In this document: positions 49,780-59,400 of the stretch, piece by piece
Layout of the letters: each line of letters begins with the position of its first letter
Position numbering within the stretch: the stretch's first letter is position 1
NCBI RefSeq assembly: GCF_009870785.1
Contig: NZ_WTWX01000012.1
Location: forward strand, 49,497-113,496
Reading direction: 5' to 3'
Length of the DNA: 64,000 nucleotides
Source of the DNA: Paenibacillus sp. An7
GTDB lineage: Bacteria > Bacillota > Bacilli > Paenibacillales > Paenibacillaceae
The notes under the pieces: generated by a model
Told to the model about the DNA's origin: nothing
The model's database searches: none
What the model saw: the letters and a program-made list of their open reading frames with translations, nothing else
Translations under genes and position numbers: made by a program

Positions 49780-50514
49780 ATGGGTAAATTAGATAATAAA
49801 GTAGCGATTATTACGGGTGGGGCTTCCGGTATTGGAGAGTCCATGGTGGATCTATTCGTACAAGAAGGTGCTATCGTCATTGCGGCAGATATCAATGAGG
49901 CAGCACTAGAAAAAGCAAGCCAAAAAGAAAATGTATACGGATTGAAATTAAACGTTGCTTCTGATGAAAGTTGGAAAGAACTAGCTAAGGAAGTAAACGA
50001 TCGCTTTGGCAAAATCGATATCCTTGTTAACAATGCAGGTATCTCTTCTGAGAAACCTTTCGCAGAAATCACGGAAGAAGATTGGCAAAAAATGCTTTCC
50101 ATTAATGGATTTGGACCATTTGCAGGTATGAAACATGTAACTCCTTACATGGCTGCTCAAAAGAAAGGTTCGATCATTAATATTTCTTCTTACACCGCAA
50201 TCATCGGTCAAGGATTTAACCATTACTCTGCATCGAAAGGTTCAGTACGTGCTTTATCTAAAGCAGCAGCTACGACTTTCGGACGTCAAGGTATTCGCGT
50301 AAACGCTTTGTTCCCAGGAATCATTGAAACACCAATGACAAAAAATTTGAGTACTTCAAAAGATTTGTTAGATCGTTTGGTACAAGCAACTCCGTTGCAA
50401 CGTTTGGGTCAACCTAGCGATATTGCTCAAGCTGCACTGTTCTTGGCTTCTGATGATTCTTCCTATATTACAGGTTCTGAAATTGTAATTGACGGCGGGT
50501 TCTCTGCTCAATAA
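49780..50514 (+). CDS. SDR family oxidoreductase (FabG-like)
   Basis: Classical SDR, 244 residues: TGGASGIGES (residues 12-21), IAADINEAALEKA with an Asp at the end of strand two that favours NAD, NNAG motif at about 84-87, catalytic Ser-Tyr-Lys in NISSYTAIIG and YSASKGSVRAL, PGIIETPM and the closing SYITGSEIVIDGGFSAQ. GGGAGG precedes the ATG. The MarR gene follows after a hairpin, and a palindromic operator lies in front. The substrate is unknown; expression controlled by a phenolic- or stress-responsive MarR is plausible. Confidence 0.92.
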   Translation: MGKLDNKVAIITGGASGIGESMVDLFVQEGAIVIAADINEAALEKASQKENVYGLKLNVASDESWKELAKEVNDRFGKIDILVNNAGISSEKPFAEITEEDWQKMLSINGFGPFAGMKHVTPYMAAQKKGSIINISSYTAIIGQGFNHYSASKGSVRALSKAAATTFGRQGIRVNALFPGIIETPMTKNLSTSKDLLDRLVQATPLQRLGQPSDIAQAALFLASDDSSYITGSEIVIDGGFSAQ

Positions 50515-50530
50515 TATATAGTAACCAGCG

Positions 50531-50564
50531 TGACAGCTCTTACCTCTTTATTTAAGAGCTGTCA
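50531..50564 (+). terminator. Hairpin between SDR and MarR genes
   Basis: TGACAGCTCTTA / TAAGAGCTGTCA, a perfect 12-bp stem without a clear T-run. It may attenuate rather than stop transcription into the regulator gene. Confidence 0.6.
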
Positions 50565-50585
50565 TGTATAACCGAGGAGGATTCT

Positions 50586-51005
50586 ATGGAAAGACAACCC
50601 TTTTTTGAACTTATACATAGTATGGATAAGGTTACGAATCAATTAATTATTGAGTGGAATAAAACATTTCACGAAGACCTCGGTATTTCGCAGATTATTG
50701 TGCTCGGACATTTGAAAATGAATGGAAAAAGCCGGCCATCGGACATTGCAAAAACACTCGGACTTACTCCTCCCACGCTCAGTTATTTATCAGATAAATT
50801 AGTAAAGAGGAAGTTTGCTAATCGGTTGACGCATGAAAGCGATCGCCGTGTGATCTATTTGGAAATTACAGAAGATGGTGTAGATGTTTTGAATAGAGCA
50901 ACCCAAGCAGGTGAGAAACTGCGTATGAATCTATTCGAAAAGTTAACAGAGCAAGAACGGGATCAATTAATTAGTCTATACCAGAAGCTAAATAGTGAAG
51001 AGTAA
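50586..51005 (+). CDS. MarR family transcriptional regulator
   Basis: 139-residue winged-helix regulator. Helices for dimerisation at both ends, recognition region SRPSDIAKTLGLTPPTLSYLSDKL (recognition helix in its second half) and wing HESDRRVIYLEIT with the conserved D-R-R. GAGGAGG precedes the ATG. Placed behind the SDR gene on the same strand. The perfect palindrome at 49717 is its most likely operator, implying repression of the SDR and itself. Inducer unknown. Confidence 0.93.
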   Translation: MERQPFFELIHSMDKVTNQLIIEWNKTFHEDLGISQIIVLGHLKMNGKSRPSDIAKTLGLTPPTLSYLSDKLVKRKFANRLTHESDRRVIYLEITEDGVDVLNRATQAGEKLRMNLFEKLTEQERDQLISLYQKLNSEE

Positions 51006-51407
51006 GAAAAGCTAGAACCTCATATATCCCTCAGTAATAAACTGTAAACCTTTGTATTTTCTTGTATTTTACAATCCCCTAAGACTTAATTCAGAAAACA
51101 ATAAGATGACAGCGCTTCCCTTAAAATTTTTCTGTAATCACATTTGTGATTTATTTACTATATCGGAAGGATCGGCAACTTTTTTTATAACCACTCGTAC
51201 TAAAGATAATATGTAAAACCTTCTTTATTTATCGGCATTTATCAGCAATCTCCTAGTTTACACACCTATTTGCACCTCCTCGGCAATTTGTTTATACACT
51301 TTCTCCATCTCTTATTATCATTATTTGAGCGGTAAGCAAAGAAAGGATGAAAAGGGTATACTACAAAACAAGAAGTGTTCTACAGGCCAAAAGAGGGAGA
51401 TGAACTC
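51006..51407. other. AT-rich intergenic region before selO
   Basis: No gene, strong hairpin or riboswitch core seen. Must contain the selO promoter; I cannot pick one with confidence. Confidence 0.4.
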
Positions 51408-52880
51408 ATGAATAAAAAGGAAAGCTCAGATGCAGGCTGGAATTATGACAACAGCTACTCTCGTCTGCCTGATCTATTCTATACCCGCCAAGAGCCTGAA
51501 CCGGTACGTTCACCACATTTGGTTGTATTTAATGATGAACTAGCGAAGACCCTTGGACTACATGAACAGGTGCTAAATAGTGATCAAGGTGCAAGCGTGC
51601 TTGCAGGTAACGAAATCCCAGAAGGAGCTTATCCGCTTGCTCAAGCTTATGCAGGTCATCAGTTTGGGTATTTCAACATGCTTGGGGATGGACGAGCTGT
51701 GCTTATCGGGGAACAGGTTACACCTTCGGGTGAGAGATTTGATATCCAGCTGAAGGGATCAGGCAGAACGCCGTATTCAAGACAGGGAGACGGCCGGGCA
51801 TCCCTTGGACCTATGCTGCGTGAGTATATCATTAGTGAAGCAATGCATGGTCTTGGAATTCCGACAACCCGTAGTCTGGCCGTGGTGAAGACAGGTGAGC
51901 TGATTATTCGTGAAACCTATCTGCCGGGCGCTATTCTAACCAGAGTAGCAGCAAGCCATCTGCGTGTAGGAACATTTCAGTACGCTGCGAGTTGGGGCAC
52001 GAAAGAGGATTTGAAATCCCTAGCTGACTTCGCTTTACAAAGGCATTTTCCAGATTCGGCAGATGCAGAGAACCCGTACCTCCATCTGCTTCAGGAAGTA
52101 ATTCGAAGACAGGCCCTTCTTATAAGTAAATGGCAGCTAGTCGGCTTTATTCATGGGGTGATGAATACCGATAATATGACGATCAGCGGAGAGACCATTG
52201 ATTATGGTCCTTGTGCATTCCTCGATGATTATGACACGGCAACCGTATTTAGTTCCATTGATCGGGAGGGGCGGTATGCCTATGGAAATCAACCAAGTAT
52301 AGCGGGATGGAATCTCACAAGATTAGCAGAAGCCTTACTACCTTTGCTGCATGAGGACACGGAGCAGGGTGTGAGTCTAGCCCAGGACGTACTAGCTGAA
52401 TTTCCTAAGTTATATCGTCAGCACTGGCTGGCGGGAATGAGAGCAAAACTAGGGCTATATACGGAAGAGCAGGAGGATGAAACCCTGATCGAAGATCTGC
52501 TTACCATGATGTACAAGCAAGATGCAGATTACACAAACACATTCCGTTCTCTAACTTTGCAAAAGCCTGAAGAGGTGGCAATGTACGGAAGTGATGAATT
52601 CACTTCTTGGTTTGGGCAGTGGCAGGCAAGACTAGACACACAACCAGAAACAAAGGCTGAGGCCTATGAGCTGATGAGCCGCAGTAACCCTGCCGTGATT
52701 CCTCGTAACCACCGGGTAGAAGCTGCGTTAGAGGCAGCAGTAGATCAAGCAGACTACAGCGTTATGGAGCAGCTGCTAGATGTGCTTAAAGACCCTTATG
52801 CCTATACAGCTGAACAAGCTGAATTTGCTGCACTTCCACCGCAATCAGCTGTACCGTACCGAACCTATTGCGGGACCTGA
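51408..52880 (+). CDS. selO: Protein adenylyltransferase SelO (YdiU family)
   Basis: Pseudokinase-fold AMPylase that transfers AMP from ATP to protein hydroxyls, linked to redox homeostasis. 490 residues. Landmarks: [63 protein letters not shown] (active-site and nucleotide region, shown in consecutive blocks), [12 protein letters not shown] (metal site), [12 protein letters not shown] and the terminal CGT tail. In Bacillales and E. coli this tail holds Cys in place of selenocysteine. The ATG at 51408 has GAGGGAGA upstream; the earlier in-frame start lacks one. Confidence 0.95.
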   Translation: MNKKESSDAGWNYDNSYSRLPDLFYTRQEPEPVRSPHLVVFNDELAKTLGLHEQVLNSDQGASVLAGNEIPEGAYPLAQAYAGHQFGYFNMLGDGRAVLIGEQVTPSGERFDIQLKGSGRTPYSRQGDGRASLGPMLREYIISEAMHGLGIPTTRSLAVVKTGELIIRETYLPGAILTRVAASHLRVGTFQYAASWGTKEDLKSLADFALQRHFPDSADAENPYLHLLQEVIRRQALLISKWQLVGFIHGVMNTDNMTISGETIDYGPCAFLDDYDTATVFSSIDREGRYAYGNQPSIAGWNLTRLAEALLPLLHEDTEQGVSLAQDVLAEFPKLYRQHWLAGMRAKLGLYTEEQEDETLIEDLLTMMYKQDADYTNTFRSLTLQKPEEVAMYGSDEFTSWFGQWQARLDTQPETKAEAYELMSRSNPAVIPRNHRVEAALEAAVDQADYSVMEQLLDVLKDPYAYTAEQAEFAALPPQSAVPYRTYCGT

Positions 52881-52919
52881 CAGTAAATACCAAGAATCAT
52901 CATATGAATCGATCGAAAG

Positions 52920-52965
52920 AAACAGGATATGTAACCCGCATGTAGATGGGAATGTATCCTGTTTT
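52920..52965 (+). terminator. Terminator-like hairpin after selO
   Basis: AAACAGGATA / TATCCTGTTT stem with inner CCC/GGG pairing, closing with TTTTG. Located between selO and the next gene. Confidence 0.7.
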
Positions 52966-53064
52966 GCTGTAGAATTCGTGACAGAAGGAAAAAAAGAGTA
53001 TGATAGAGTGAGCAGAAAGATAGAGGATACAAAGCAATAAATAACGGGTAGAGAGCAGGATACA

Positions 53065-54630
53065 ATGAAAATGATAGAGAACAAAAAACAACGTTACCGC
53101 TTTAGCGAAGCACCCATATGGGACTTATCACGAGCTTATTATGAAGAAAAGGGAATGAAGGCATGGAATAATGATCAGGTGCCTCAATATATAACGAGTA
53201 ATCCCATGATTGCTGCAGCTTATGCAGAGATGATATTTGGCTTTCTCCAAGATCGGGCCACTCAAGGACATACCACAGAGCCAGTTACAATCGTAGAGCT
53301 GGGAGCTGGAGCAGGACGTCTTGCTTACCATGTACTTCTCGAGTTGTATAAACTCAGGGACTATGCGGGGATATCACTGCCGCCTTTCCGCTATGTAATG
53401 ACGGATCTTGCTATGAGTAATGTACTGGCTTGGAAAGAGCATCCCGCACTGCAACCTTTTACAGCGGATGGTGTGCTTGATTTTGCAAAATTTGATGCCG
53501 TTCAGGACACGGAACTGAACCTAGTGATGGAGGGCATCACCATTAGTAAAGGAGATGTAAAGCAACCTTTACTGGTTGTGGCTAACTACTTCTTCTGTGG
53601 AATTCCTCAGGAACTCCTTTATATCCAGGATGGAAACGTATATGAGGCAGATGTTTTTGTGGAATATCCTGAACATATGGATACATTAAAACCGTCAGAA
53701 GTATTAGACCAAATATCTTTGCGTTATGAACATAGGAGAGCACCTGAGTATGAGCAGGAGGCATATCCTTATCGTGATGTCATTGCTGTTTATCAAGAAG
53801 AATTAGAAGAATCACATATTTTATTTCCTGCAGCAGGACTCACTTGTTTAGAACGTTTGAATCAGTTGTCACAGGAAGGTTTTGTATTAATTACAGCAGA
53901 TAAAGGAGAGCATTTACTCGACTACTGGAGATTCTCAGAGCCGCCGGAGCTGATTATGCACGGAAGTTTTTCATTAACAGCTAATTATCATGCACTTCAG
54001 CAAGTTTTTGAACAGAGAGGAGCCGAGGCATTATTCTCTCCGCACCACTATCGTAATATAAATGTCGGCTGTATTCTTAAGCTGGATCAGCCACAGGGAT
54101 ATTCAAATACAAGACTAGCTTATCGCCGGTTTATTGAGCGGTTTGGTCCCGATGAATTTTATAGTATGAAAGAATGGGTCGATCAAAGAATAGACAGCAT
54201 GGGGATGCAGCAGATTCTAAGCTTCTGGCGTCTCGGCGGATACGATGCAGAATTCTTCATTCAGAGTGCAAAGCAGATTAGCAGTCTATTGCCGGAGGCA
54301 AGAGACGAAGAGCTGCTGGATATTAAAAGGGGTATAGAAATCATGTGGTCATCGTACTATGTGATGGAACAGCGCTATGACTTAGCACTGGATGCAGGCT
54401 TAGTATTGTTTGAGATGGAGATGTATGAAGAGTCTAAACGTTACTTAGAAATATCAATTGAGCTTTGCGAAGATGAGGAAGAGATCGTATCTACCGTCTT
54501 CTATTGTTTGGCGATATGTTGCTTTGAGTTAGAGAAGATTGAAGAAGCACTTCATTATCTCAGAAAACTGTTAGAACTTGAACCCAATCACGAAGAAGCT
54601 TTAGCCTTATTACAAGGGTTTGAACAATAG
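53065..54630 (+). CDS. MidA-like SAM-dependent methyltransferase with C-terminal TPRs
   Basis: 521 residues. N-terminal half (about 20-375) resembles the MidA/NDUFAF7 (DUF185) family of SAM-dependent protein-arginine-type methyltransferases: SNPMIAAAYAEMIFGFLQD, SAM motif I VELGAGAGRLAYHVL, YVMTDLAMSN, VVANYFFCGIPQELLYI and late INVGCILKL. The C-terminal 100 residues form TPR-like helix pairs (MEMYEESKRYLEISIEL, LEKIEEALHYLRKLLELEP). Such a fusion suggests a protein substrate. The acid in the usual EFFDALP motif is Tyr here, so activity is not certain. GCAGGA precedes the ATG. Confidence 0.78.
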   Translation: MKMIENKKQRYRFSEAPIWDLSRAYYEEKGMKAWNNDQVPQYITSNPMIAAAYAEMIFGFLQDRATQGHTTEPVTIVELGAGAGRLAYHVLLELYKLRDYAGISLPPFRYVMTDLAMSNVLAWKEHPALQPFTADGVLDFAKFDAVQDTELNLVMEGITISKGDVKQPLLVVANYFFCGIPQELLYIQDGNVYEADVFVEYPEHMDTLKPSEVLDQISLRYEHRRAPEYEQEAYPYRDVIAVYQEELEESHILFPAAGLTCLERLNQLSQEGFVLITADKGEHLLDYWRFSEPPELIMHGSFSLTANYHALQQVFEQRGAEALFSPHHYRNINVGCILKLDQPQGYSNTRLAYRRFIERFGPDEFYSMKEWVDQRIDSMGMQQILSFWRLGGYDAEFFIQSAKQISSLLPEARDEELLDIKRGIEIMWSSYYVMEQRYDLALDAGLVLFEMEMYEESKRYLEISIELCEDEEEIVSTVFYCLAICCFELEKIEEALHYLRKLLELEPNHEEALALLQGFEQ

Positions 54631-54640
54631 ATTTTTTATA

Positions 54641-54667
54641 AGACAGGTCCTTTTGGATCTGTCTTTT
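54641..54667 (+). terminator. Rho-independent terminator
   Basis: AGACAGGTCC / GGATCTGTCT stem with one G-U around TTTT, followed by T4. Confidence 0.85.
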
Positions 54668-54741
54668 GCTATTTAAAAGGGTATATTTTACATCTGGCGA
54701 AATGTAGTAGGAGGAAGAGGAATGTTTAGGAGGATATATAC

Positions 54742-55863
54742 ATGGAGACGTTAGCTAAACTAGAGTTGCATCCCTTATCTGAGATTGAACATTTGAAAGT
54801 TCACGGAAGAACGACAGGACGACTTTCTCCGCTCACATTATTCTGGACAGGAAGTGCAGTTGAATTCAATGTCAGAGGATCAGAATTATGGGTGGAAATA
54901 GAGGTGGATTATGATACATATGAGCCTTGGGTTAGTATTCTAATCAACTCGGTTCCTGTAAGCAGGCAAATGATAATAGCGGGAAGAAGCTTTATTTGTG
55001 TATTTAGAGGGATGAATAAAGAGGTTATAAAAAATGTGCGCATAGTAAAAGACATGCAGGCAATGAGCGGAGACCCTGGCAACTTACTACAGATTCATGC
55101 CGTAAAGACGGATGGGGATTTTCTGCCTGTGGAAGAGAGACCTTACAAAATTGAATTCATCGGGGACAGCATTACAACGGGAGAAGGAGCCATTGGTGCG
55201 AGAACGGAAGAGGATTGGATCCCGATGTGGTGCAGTGCAATTCACAATTACAGCACGATGACTGCAAGTAAGTTACAAGCGGATTACCGGATTCTCTCTC
55301 AAAGTGGATGGGGTATCCTTACAAGTTGGGATAACAATCCGCGTGCAAATATGCCCGATTATTATGAGAAAGTATGCGGCATTCTCACGGGAAAGAAAAA
55401 TGAAGCTTTGGGTGCCTTTGAGGAAAATGATTTTGAATCATGGCAACCGGATGTGGTAGTAGTAAATCTCGGGACAAATGATGGAGGAGCATTCTATTCC
55501 CCTGAATGGAAGGATGAAGTAACGGGGGAAACCTATAAACAACGATTACATGAGGATGGTTCCTATCACGAGGAAGATATACAATCCTTTGAGAATGCGC
55601 TGGTTCGTTTTCTCATGAAGATAAGAAAGTATAACAAGCAGGCGAAAATCGTATGGGCTTACGGAATGTTAGGGATACCCATGATGCCAGCCATATACCG
55701 AGCGGTTGATGCATTTAAGCAGAAAACAGGAGATCAGAACGTCTCTGTATTCCAACTGCCAAATATGACAGGACAAACAATGGGTGCTCGAAGCCACCCA
55801 GGGGCAACGGCCCATGAAAAAGCCGCTGAAGAGTTATCCGCTTATATCCGAAATCTCCTATAA
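54742..55863 (+). CDS. SGNH/GDSL esterase, CE2-like two-domain type
   Basis: 373 residues without a signal peptide. N-terminal jelly-roll domain (about 15-130, GRTTGRLSPLTLFWTGSAVEF) and SGNH hydrolase domain (about 135-373). Block I FIGDSITTGEG contains the nucleophile Ser, block III is GTNDGG and block V SHPG holds the catalytic His. The domain order and the Trp-rich loop SGWGIL are those of carbohydrate esterase family 2 acetyl-xylan-type enzymes. Likely deacetylates oligosaccharides inside the cell. AGGAGG precedes the ATG at a good distance. Confidence 0.9.
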   Translation: METLAKLELHPLSEIEHLKVHGRTTGRLSPLTLFWTGSAVEFNVRGSELWVEIEVDYDTYEPWVSILINSVPVSRQMIIAGRSFICVFRGMNKEVIKNVRIVKDMQAMSGDPGNLLQIHAVKTDGDFLPVEERPYKIEFIGDSITTGEGAIGARTEEDWIPMWCSAIHNYSTMTASKLQADYRILSQSGWGILTSWDNNPRANMPDYYEKVCGILTGKKNEALGAFEENDFESWQPDVVVVNLGTNDGGAFYSPEWKDEVTGETYKQRLHEDGSYHEEDIQSFENALVRFLMKIRKYNKQAKIVWAYGMLGIPMMPAIYRAVDAFKQKTGDQNVSVFQLPNMTGQTMGARSHPGATAHEKAAEELSAYIRNLL

Positions 55864-55877
55864 AGATCTTAAAGTAG

Positions 55878-55900
55878 AAGCATCCTCGCGGATGCTTTTT
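55878..55900 (+). terminator. Rho-independent terminator
   Basis: AAGCATCC / GGATGCTT stem around TCGC, then T5. Confidence 0.9.
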
Positions 55901-56055
55901 CCAATTGTATAAAATTGGATGGAGGAAATAGCGTGCATTTTATAGTCAGCAAGCTCAAATTTACTTATAATAATAAATTAGTGCATGTGCTAAATTAATC
56001 CAAAAATATTACAACTGCTCTCTTTTGTAGTAAAAGTTAGAAGTGGAGGTAACGC

Positions 56056-57327
56056 TTGTTCCAAATCTTGCTGCTTAATTTCTTGTTTTTACTCTTTCCA
56101 GTCCTCGTATTTTTGATCTTTTTTGAAAATAGACCTTTTTGTAACATTCGTTACGTTTTTGTGGTTTTCTCGGCAGTAACCATGTGCCTTTGTATGATCA
56201 TGCCGATTCGCTTAGAAGCTGGGTTTATTTTTGATCTGCGATATATTCCTTTTATTATTGTTGCTTTATTCGGAGGGTACAGGCATGTTTTGCCTTTATA
56301 TATCTTGCTGAATATTTTTCGGTTTTATGTGGGGGGAGAAGGTACACTTCATTCTTTCCTTTTCTCAACGGGTGTGCTGATTCTGGTTCCGTTGTACAGT
56401 AAGAGGTTTACGAGATTAGAATCTAAAGGCCGTATTATAGCTGCACCTATCTTCTCTTTCTTGACTATGGGATGCTATCTTATCTCTTTAGCTTGGGTTA
56501 TTAAGGATTTAGATCATCAGTTCTGGATGCTTGTTGTAGATGCACTCGGAACACATATTGTAGTAATGCTGATCATTATGATTCTTATCGAGAAAATAAT
56601 TACGAATATTAAGGGACGTGACCGAATCCTTTACTCGGAGAAATTAAATGTCGTCAGTGAGCTGGCGGCTAGCGTGTCTCATGAAATAAGAAATCCGCTT
56701 ACGGTGACCAGTGGGTTCTTGCAATTATTAGCGAAATCCAAAACCATGACAGAGCAAGAAAAAAGATATGTTAATCTATCTTTGCTGGAACTGAAACGGG
56801 CAGAGAAGATTGTAAGTGACCATCTCTCTTTTGCTAAACCACAATCGGAAAATATGGTTTATTCCAATATGAGAGAAGAGGTAGATTACACCCACGAAAT
56901 TATTATGCCATATGCCTTGTTACATAAGGTGGATGTGAGACTCACATTTAATAACACGTTAAAGGCCTATTATGACCGGAATCAAATCACGCAGTGTCTT
57001 ATTAATCTATATAAAAACGGGATCGAAGCCATGACAGAAAAGGGCGGCGGAACACTTTTCATCGACATTTTGGAGAAGAAGCAGAATATTATTGTCCGAA
57101 TTGAAGATACGGGAATTGGCATGACCAATGAAGAAATCACGCGTCTGTATGAGCCTAGTTATTCGACGAAAGAAGAAGGAACCGGTCTTGGAATGCTGAT
57201 GGTTTACAGTACCCTGAATAAGGTGAAGGGTACTATTGAGGTACATAGTGAGAAGGGGAAGGGAACTACCTTTCTATTAACGATACCCGCATCAACCTCA
57301 GAGACTTTTGAAATGAATAAGAAATAG
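56056..57327 (+). CDS. Sensor histidine kinase, KinB-like sporulation kinase type
   Basis: 423-residue orphan kinase starting at TTG behind GGAGGT. A 5TM-5TMR_LYT-type membrane domain spans residues 1-185 (six hydrophobic stretches). HisKA follows with the phosphoacceptor His in ASVSHEIRNPLTVTSGFLQLL, then HATPase_c with N box NLYKNGIEAM, DTGIGMT and GTGLGMLMVYS. This architecture is that of KinB and related kinases feeding the Spo0F-Spo0A phosphorelay. No partner regulator lies nearby, which fits a phosphorelay role. A bidirectional terminator separates it from dbpA. Confidence 0.9.
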   Translation: MFQILLLNFLFLLFPVLVFLIFFENRPFCNIRYVFVVFSAVTMCLCMIMPIRLEAGFIFDLRYIPFIIVALFGGYRHVLPLYILLNIFRFYVGGEGTLHSFLFSTGVLILVPLYSKRFTRLESKGRIIAAPIFSFLTMGCYLISLAWVIKDLDHQFWMLVVDALGTHIVVMLIIMILIEKIITNIKGRDRILYSEKLNVVSELAASVSHEIRNPLTVTSGFLQLLAKSKTMTEQEKRYVNLSLLELKRAEKIVSDHLSFAKPQSENMVYSNMREEVDYTHEIIMPYALLHKVDVRLTFNNTLKAYYDRNQITQCLINLYKNGIEAMTEKGGGTLFIDILEKKQNIIVRIEDTGIGMTNEEITRLYEPSYSTKEEGTGLGMLMVYSTLNKVKGTIEVHSEKGKGTTFLLTIPASTSETFEMNKK

Positions 57328-57377
57328 AAAAAGACGAAAGGAACGCATACAGCTGCGCGTTTTCTCTCGTCTTTTTT
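57328..57377. terminator. Bidirectional terminator between kinase and dbpA
   Basis: AAAAAGACGA / TCGTCTTTTT stem with inner ACGC/GCGT pairing; A-run and T-run on either side of convergent genes. Confidence 0.85.
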
Positions 57378-57391
57378 ACATGGCTCAGGCT

Positions 57392-58837
57392 CTATTTGTT
57401 TCCTTTACGGACTTTCAATTGCTTTCCTTTTATGGTTGTATCCTTCATCATCTCAAGCACCTGCGGTCCTTTGCCATTTAGAATTTCCACATCCGTTACA
57501 TGATCATGAATGGTAATAATACCAATATCGTCTGCAGTGATTCCATCCAGTTTTGCAATGGTTCCCACGAAGTCTACCGCTCTGAATTTTTTCTTCTTGC
57601 CGCCATTGAAGTTGAGCTTCATGATCTGTTCGTTTAACAGTTCACGCTTATTCTTCTTAAGTTCGGTACGAACATGTAATTTTCGTTCAAATTCTTCTCT
57701 GCGCAGGTCAACGGCCTCTTCGGAAGGGGCTTTCATCTTAGGGATCTCAAACCCAATATAGGCCTCAATATCCGCTAATCGACTGCCGTCTCTAGGAGTA
57801 ACGAAGGTAATCGCTTTTCCTGTCTTGCCTGCACGTCCCGTACGCCCTGTACGGTGAACATAACTCTCTTTTTCCAGTGGGATGTCGTAGTTAATAACAT
57901 GTGTAATATTTGTAATATCAATCCCTCTAGCTGCTACATCAGTAGCAATCAGGTAACGGAATTGTCCTCTTCTAAAAGCGTTCATCACTTCAAATCGTTC
58001 TTCTTGTTCCATACCGCCGTGAATCCGATCGCATGGATATTCGAGCTCTGCAAGTTCTCTGAACAAGGAATCGACATGCTCTTGAGTACGGCAGAAAATA
58101 ATACAACTGTCTGGGTTTTCAGTTATAAGTACATCTTCCAGCACAGCGAGTTTGTCTCCCTCTTGTACCTGAATAAGCGTATGTTCAATCGTTGCTGTTG
58201 TGATCCCGGTTGCTTTAATTTCAATCTCAGTTGGACTATTCATATACTTACGGGACAGCTTGGCTACATCTTCTGGAAAAGTAGCGGAGAATAACATCGT
58301 AACTCGATCCTTGGGCAGTGCCTGAATGATCGATTGAACTTGTTCAATAAAGCCCATGTTCAGCATTTCATCGGCTTCATCAATGACGAGATAAGCGATT
58401 CTTTCTAGCGCAAGTGTTCCTCGTTCAATATGATCAAGTACGCGTCCAGGTGTACCGACGACCATGTGAGTCCGTTGTTTTAACTCAGCCTTTTGGATAT
58501 GAAACGGATGTTTCCCATAAAGCGGGGTAGCTTTGATCCGTTTGAAGCGGCCAATGTTCGTGATATCTTCTGTTACCTGGAGGGCAAGTTCCCGAGTTGG
58601 CGTCAGAATGAGAGCCTGCGGCTTATTTTCGTTCCATTCTACTTGCTCGCAAAGGGGAATACCGTATGATGCAGTTTTACCGCTGCCTGTTTGTGATTTG
58701 GCTACCAAATCTTTATTTTGAAGTACAACAGGAATGACTTCCGATTGAACTTCTGTTGGCGTTTCATAACCTAAGCTATGAAGTGCTCTTATAATTTCTT
58801 CACCTAAAGGATAATCTGTAAATTGCTTCTGACTCAT
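57392..58837 (-). CDS. dbpA: ATP-dependent RNA helicase DbpA (YxiN-like)
   Basis: DEAD-box helicase acting on 23S rRNA hairpin 92 during large-subunit assembly. The 481 residues align along their whole length with Bacillus DbpA/YxiN. Q motif, Walker A SQTGSGKT, Ia PTRELA, DEAD in [12 protein letters not shown], motif [26 protein letters not shown], and the C-terminal RNA-binding domain with [23 protein letters not shown] (blocks) that gives rRNA specificity. The GTG at 58855 is in frame, but ATG 58837 has GAAGAGG in front. Confidence 0.96.
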   Translation of the reverse strand: MSQKQFTDYPLGEEIIRALHSLGYETPTEVQSEVIPVVLQNKDLVAKSQTGSGKTASYGIPLCEQVEWNENKPQALILTPTRELALQVTEDITNIGRFKRIKATPLYGKHPFHIQKAELKQRTHMVVGTPGRVLDHIERGTLALERIAYLVIDEADEMLNMGFIEQVQSIIQALPKDRVTMLFSATFPEDVAKLSRKYMNSPTEIEIKATGITTATIEHTLIQVQEGDKLAVLEDVLITENPDSCIIFCRTQEHVDSLFRELAELEYPCDRIHGGMEQEERFEVMNAFRRGQFRYLIATDVAARGIDITNITHVINYDIPLEKESYVHRTGRTGRAGKTGKAITFVTPRDGSRLADIEAYIGFEIPKMKAPSEEAVDLRREEFERKLHVRTELKKNKRELLNEQIMKLNFNGGKKKKFRAVDFVGTIAKLDGITADDIGIITIHDHVTDVEILNGKGPQVLEMMKDTTIKGKQLKVRKGNK

Positions 58838-59154
58838 TCTCAACCTCTTCTGCACTATATTTCAGTTCACATACATATAGAATTCTTGTCTCTAATCTAA
58901 CCTGTACTTATCCAGTATACTCTATTGTTTGATTTCTCTCTAATTTCACGCAAATGTCAGTCTTGCATAAGAAACAGAACTAGAGTCATATAAACTTTTG
59001 ATCGTCATAGTCCATAAGAATGAAAAGTTACCGGGATAAAGTACAAACCCTTTGCATATTTCAAAAAAATTTAATGATAATTACCTATCTGTAAATGATA
59101 AGGGACGTTCCGATAATAAAACAGGACAGTAAATATTGTCTTTTGAACCACCAA

Positions 59155-59241
59155 AACTTAATAGGCAAACCTTTGGAAACATAGGGACGCAAAGCTATAG
59201 GGACTACGGTTTTATATAAACTATTGTCAGCCAGCTGCCAA
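59155..59241 (+). promoter_or_regulatory. Cyclic di-GMP-I (GEMM-I) riboswitch
   Basis: Conserved core: AGGCAAACC, a GAAA tetraloop (TTTGGAAACA), GGGACGCAAAGC, then GACTACGG and the tetraloop-receptor side CAGCCAGCTGCC. The order and spacing match the class I aptamer. A terminator at 59318-59346 and the M60 gene follow, so c-di-GMP should control expression of the secreted peptidase. Confidence 0.93.
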
Positions 59242-59317
59242 AGAGTGTGTTTCGCTTTTTGATATAAGAATGTATAAGAATGCAGAGTTTATTTCTTATG
59301 CTTTTTTAGATGCGTAT

Positions 59318-59346
59318 AAGTTGCTCTTTAAGAGTAGCTTTTTTTG
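59318..59346 (+). terminator. Riboswitch expression-platform terminator
   Basis: AGTTGCTCTT pairs with AAGAGTAGCT, with G-U pairs, followed by T7, about 55 bases before the peptidase start. Confidence 0.8.
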
Positions 59347-59400
59347 TGCAAGTTGTAAGGGTTGGAGAAGTACTGCACATCACATCAGGAGGTAGAGAGT

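Noticed and set aside
52780..53040. 86-residue plus-strand open frame at the end of selO
   Set aside because: Out-of-frame overlap with selO, then a terminator hairpin; no start signal and no recognisable motif.
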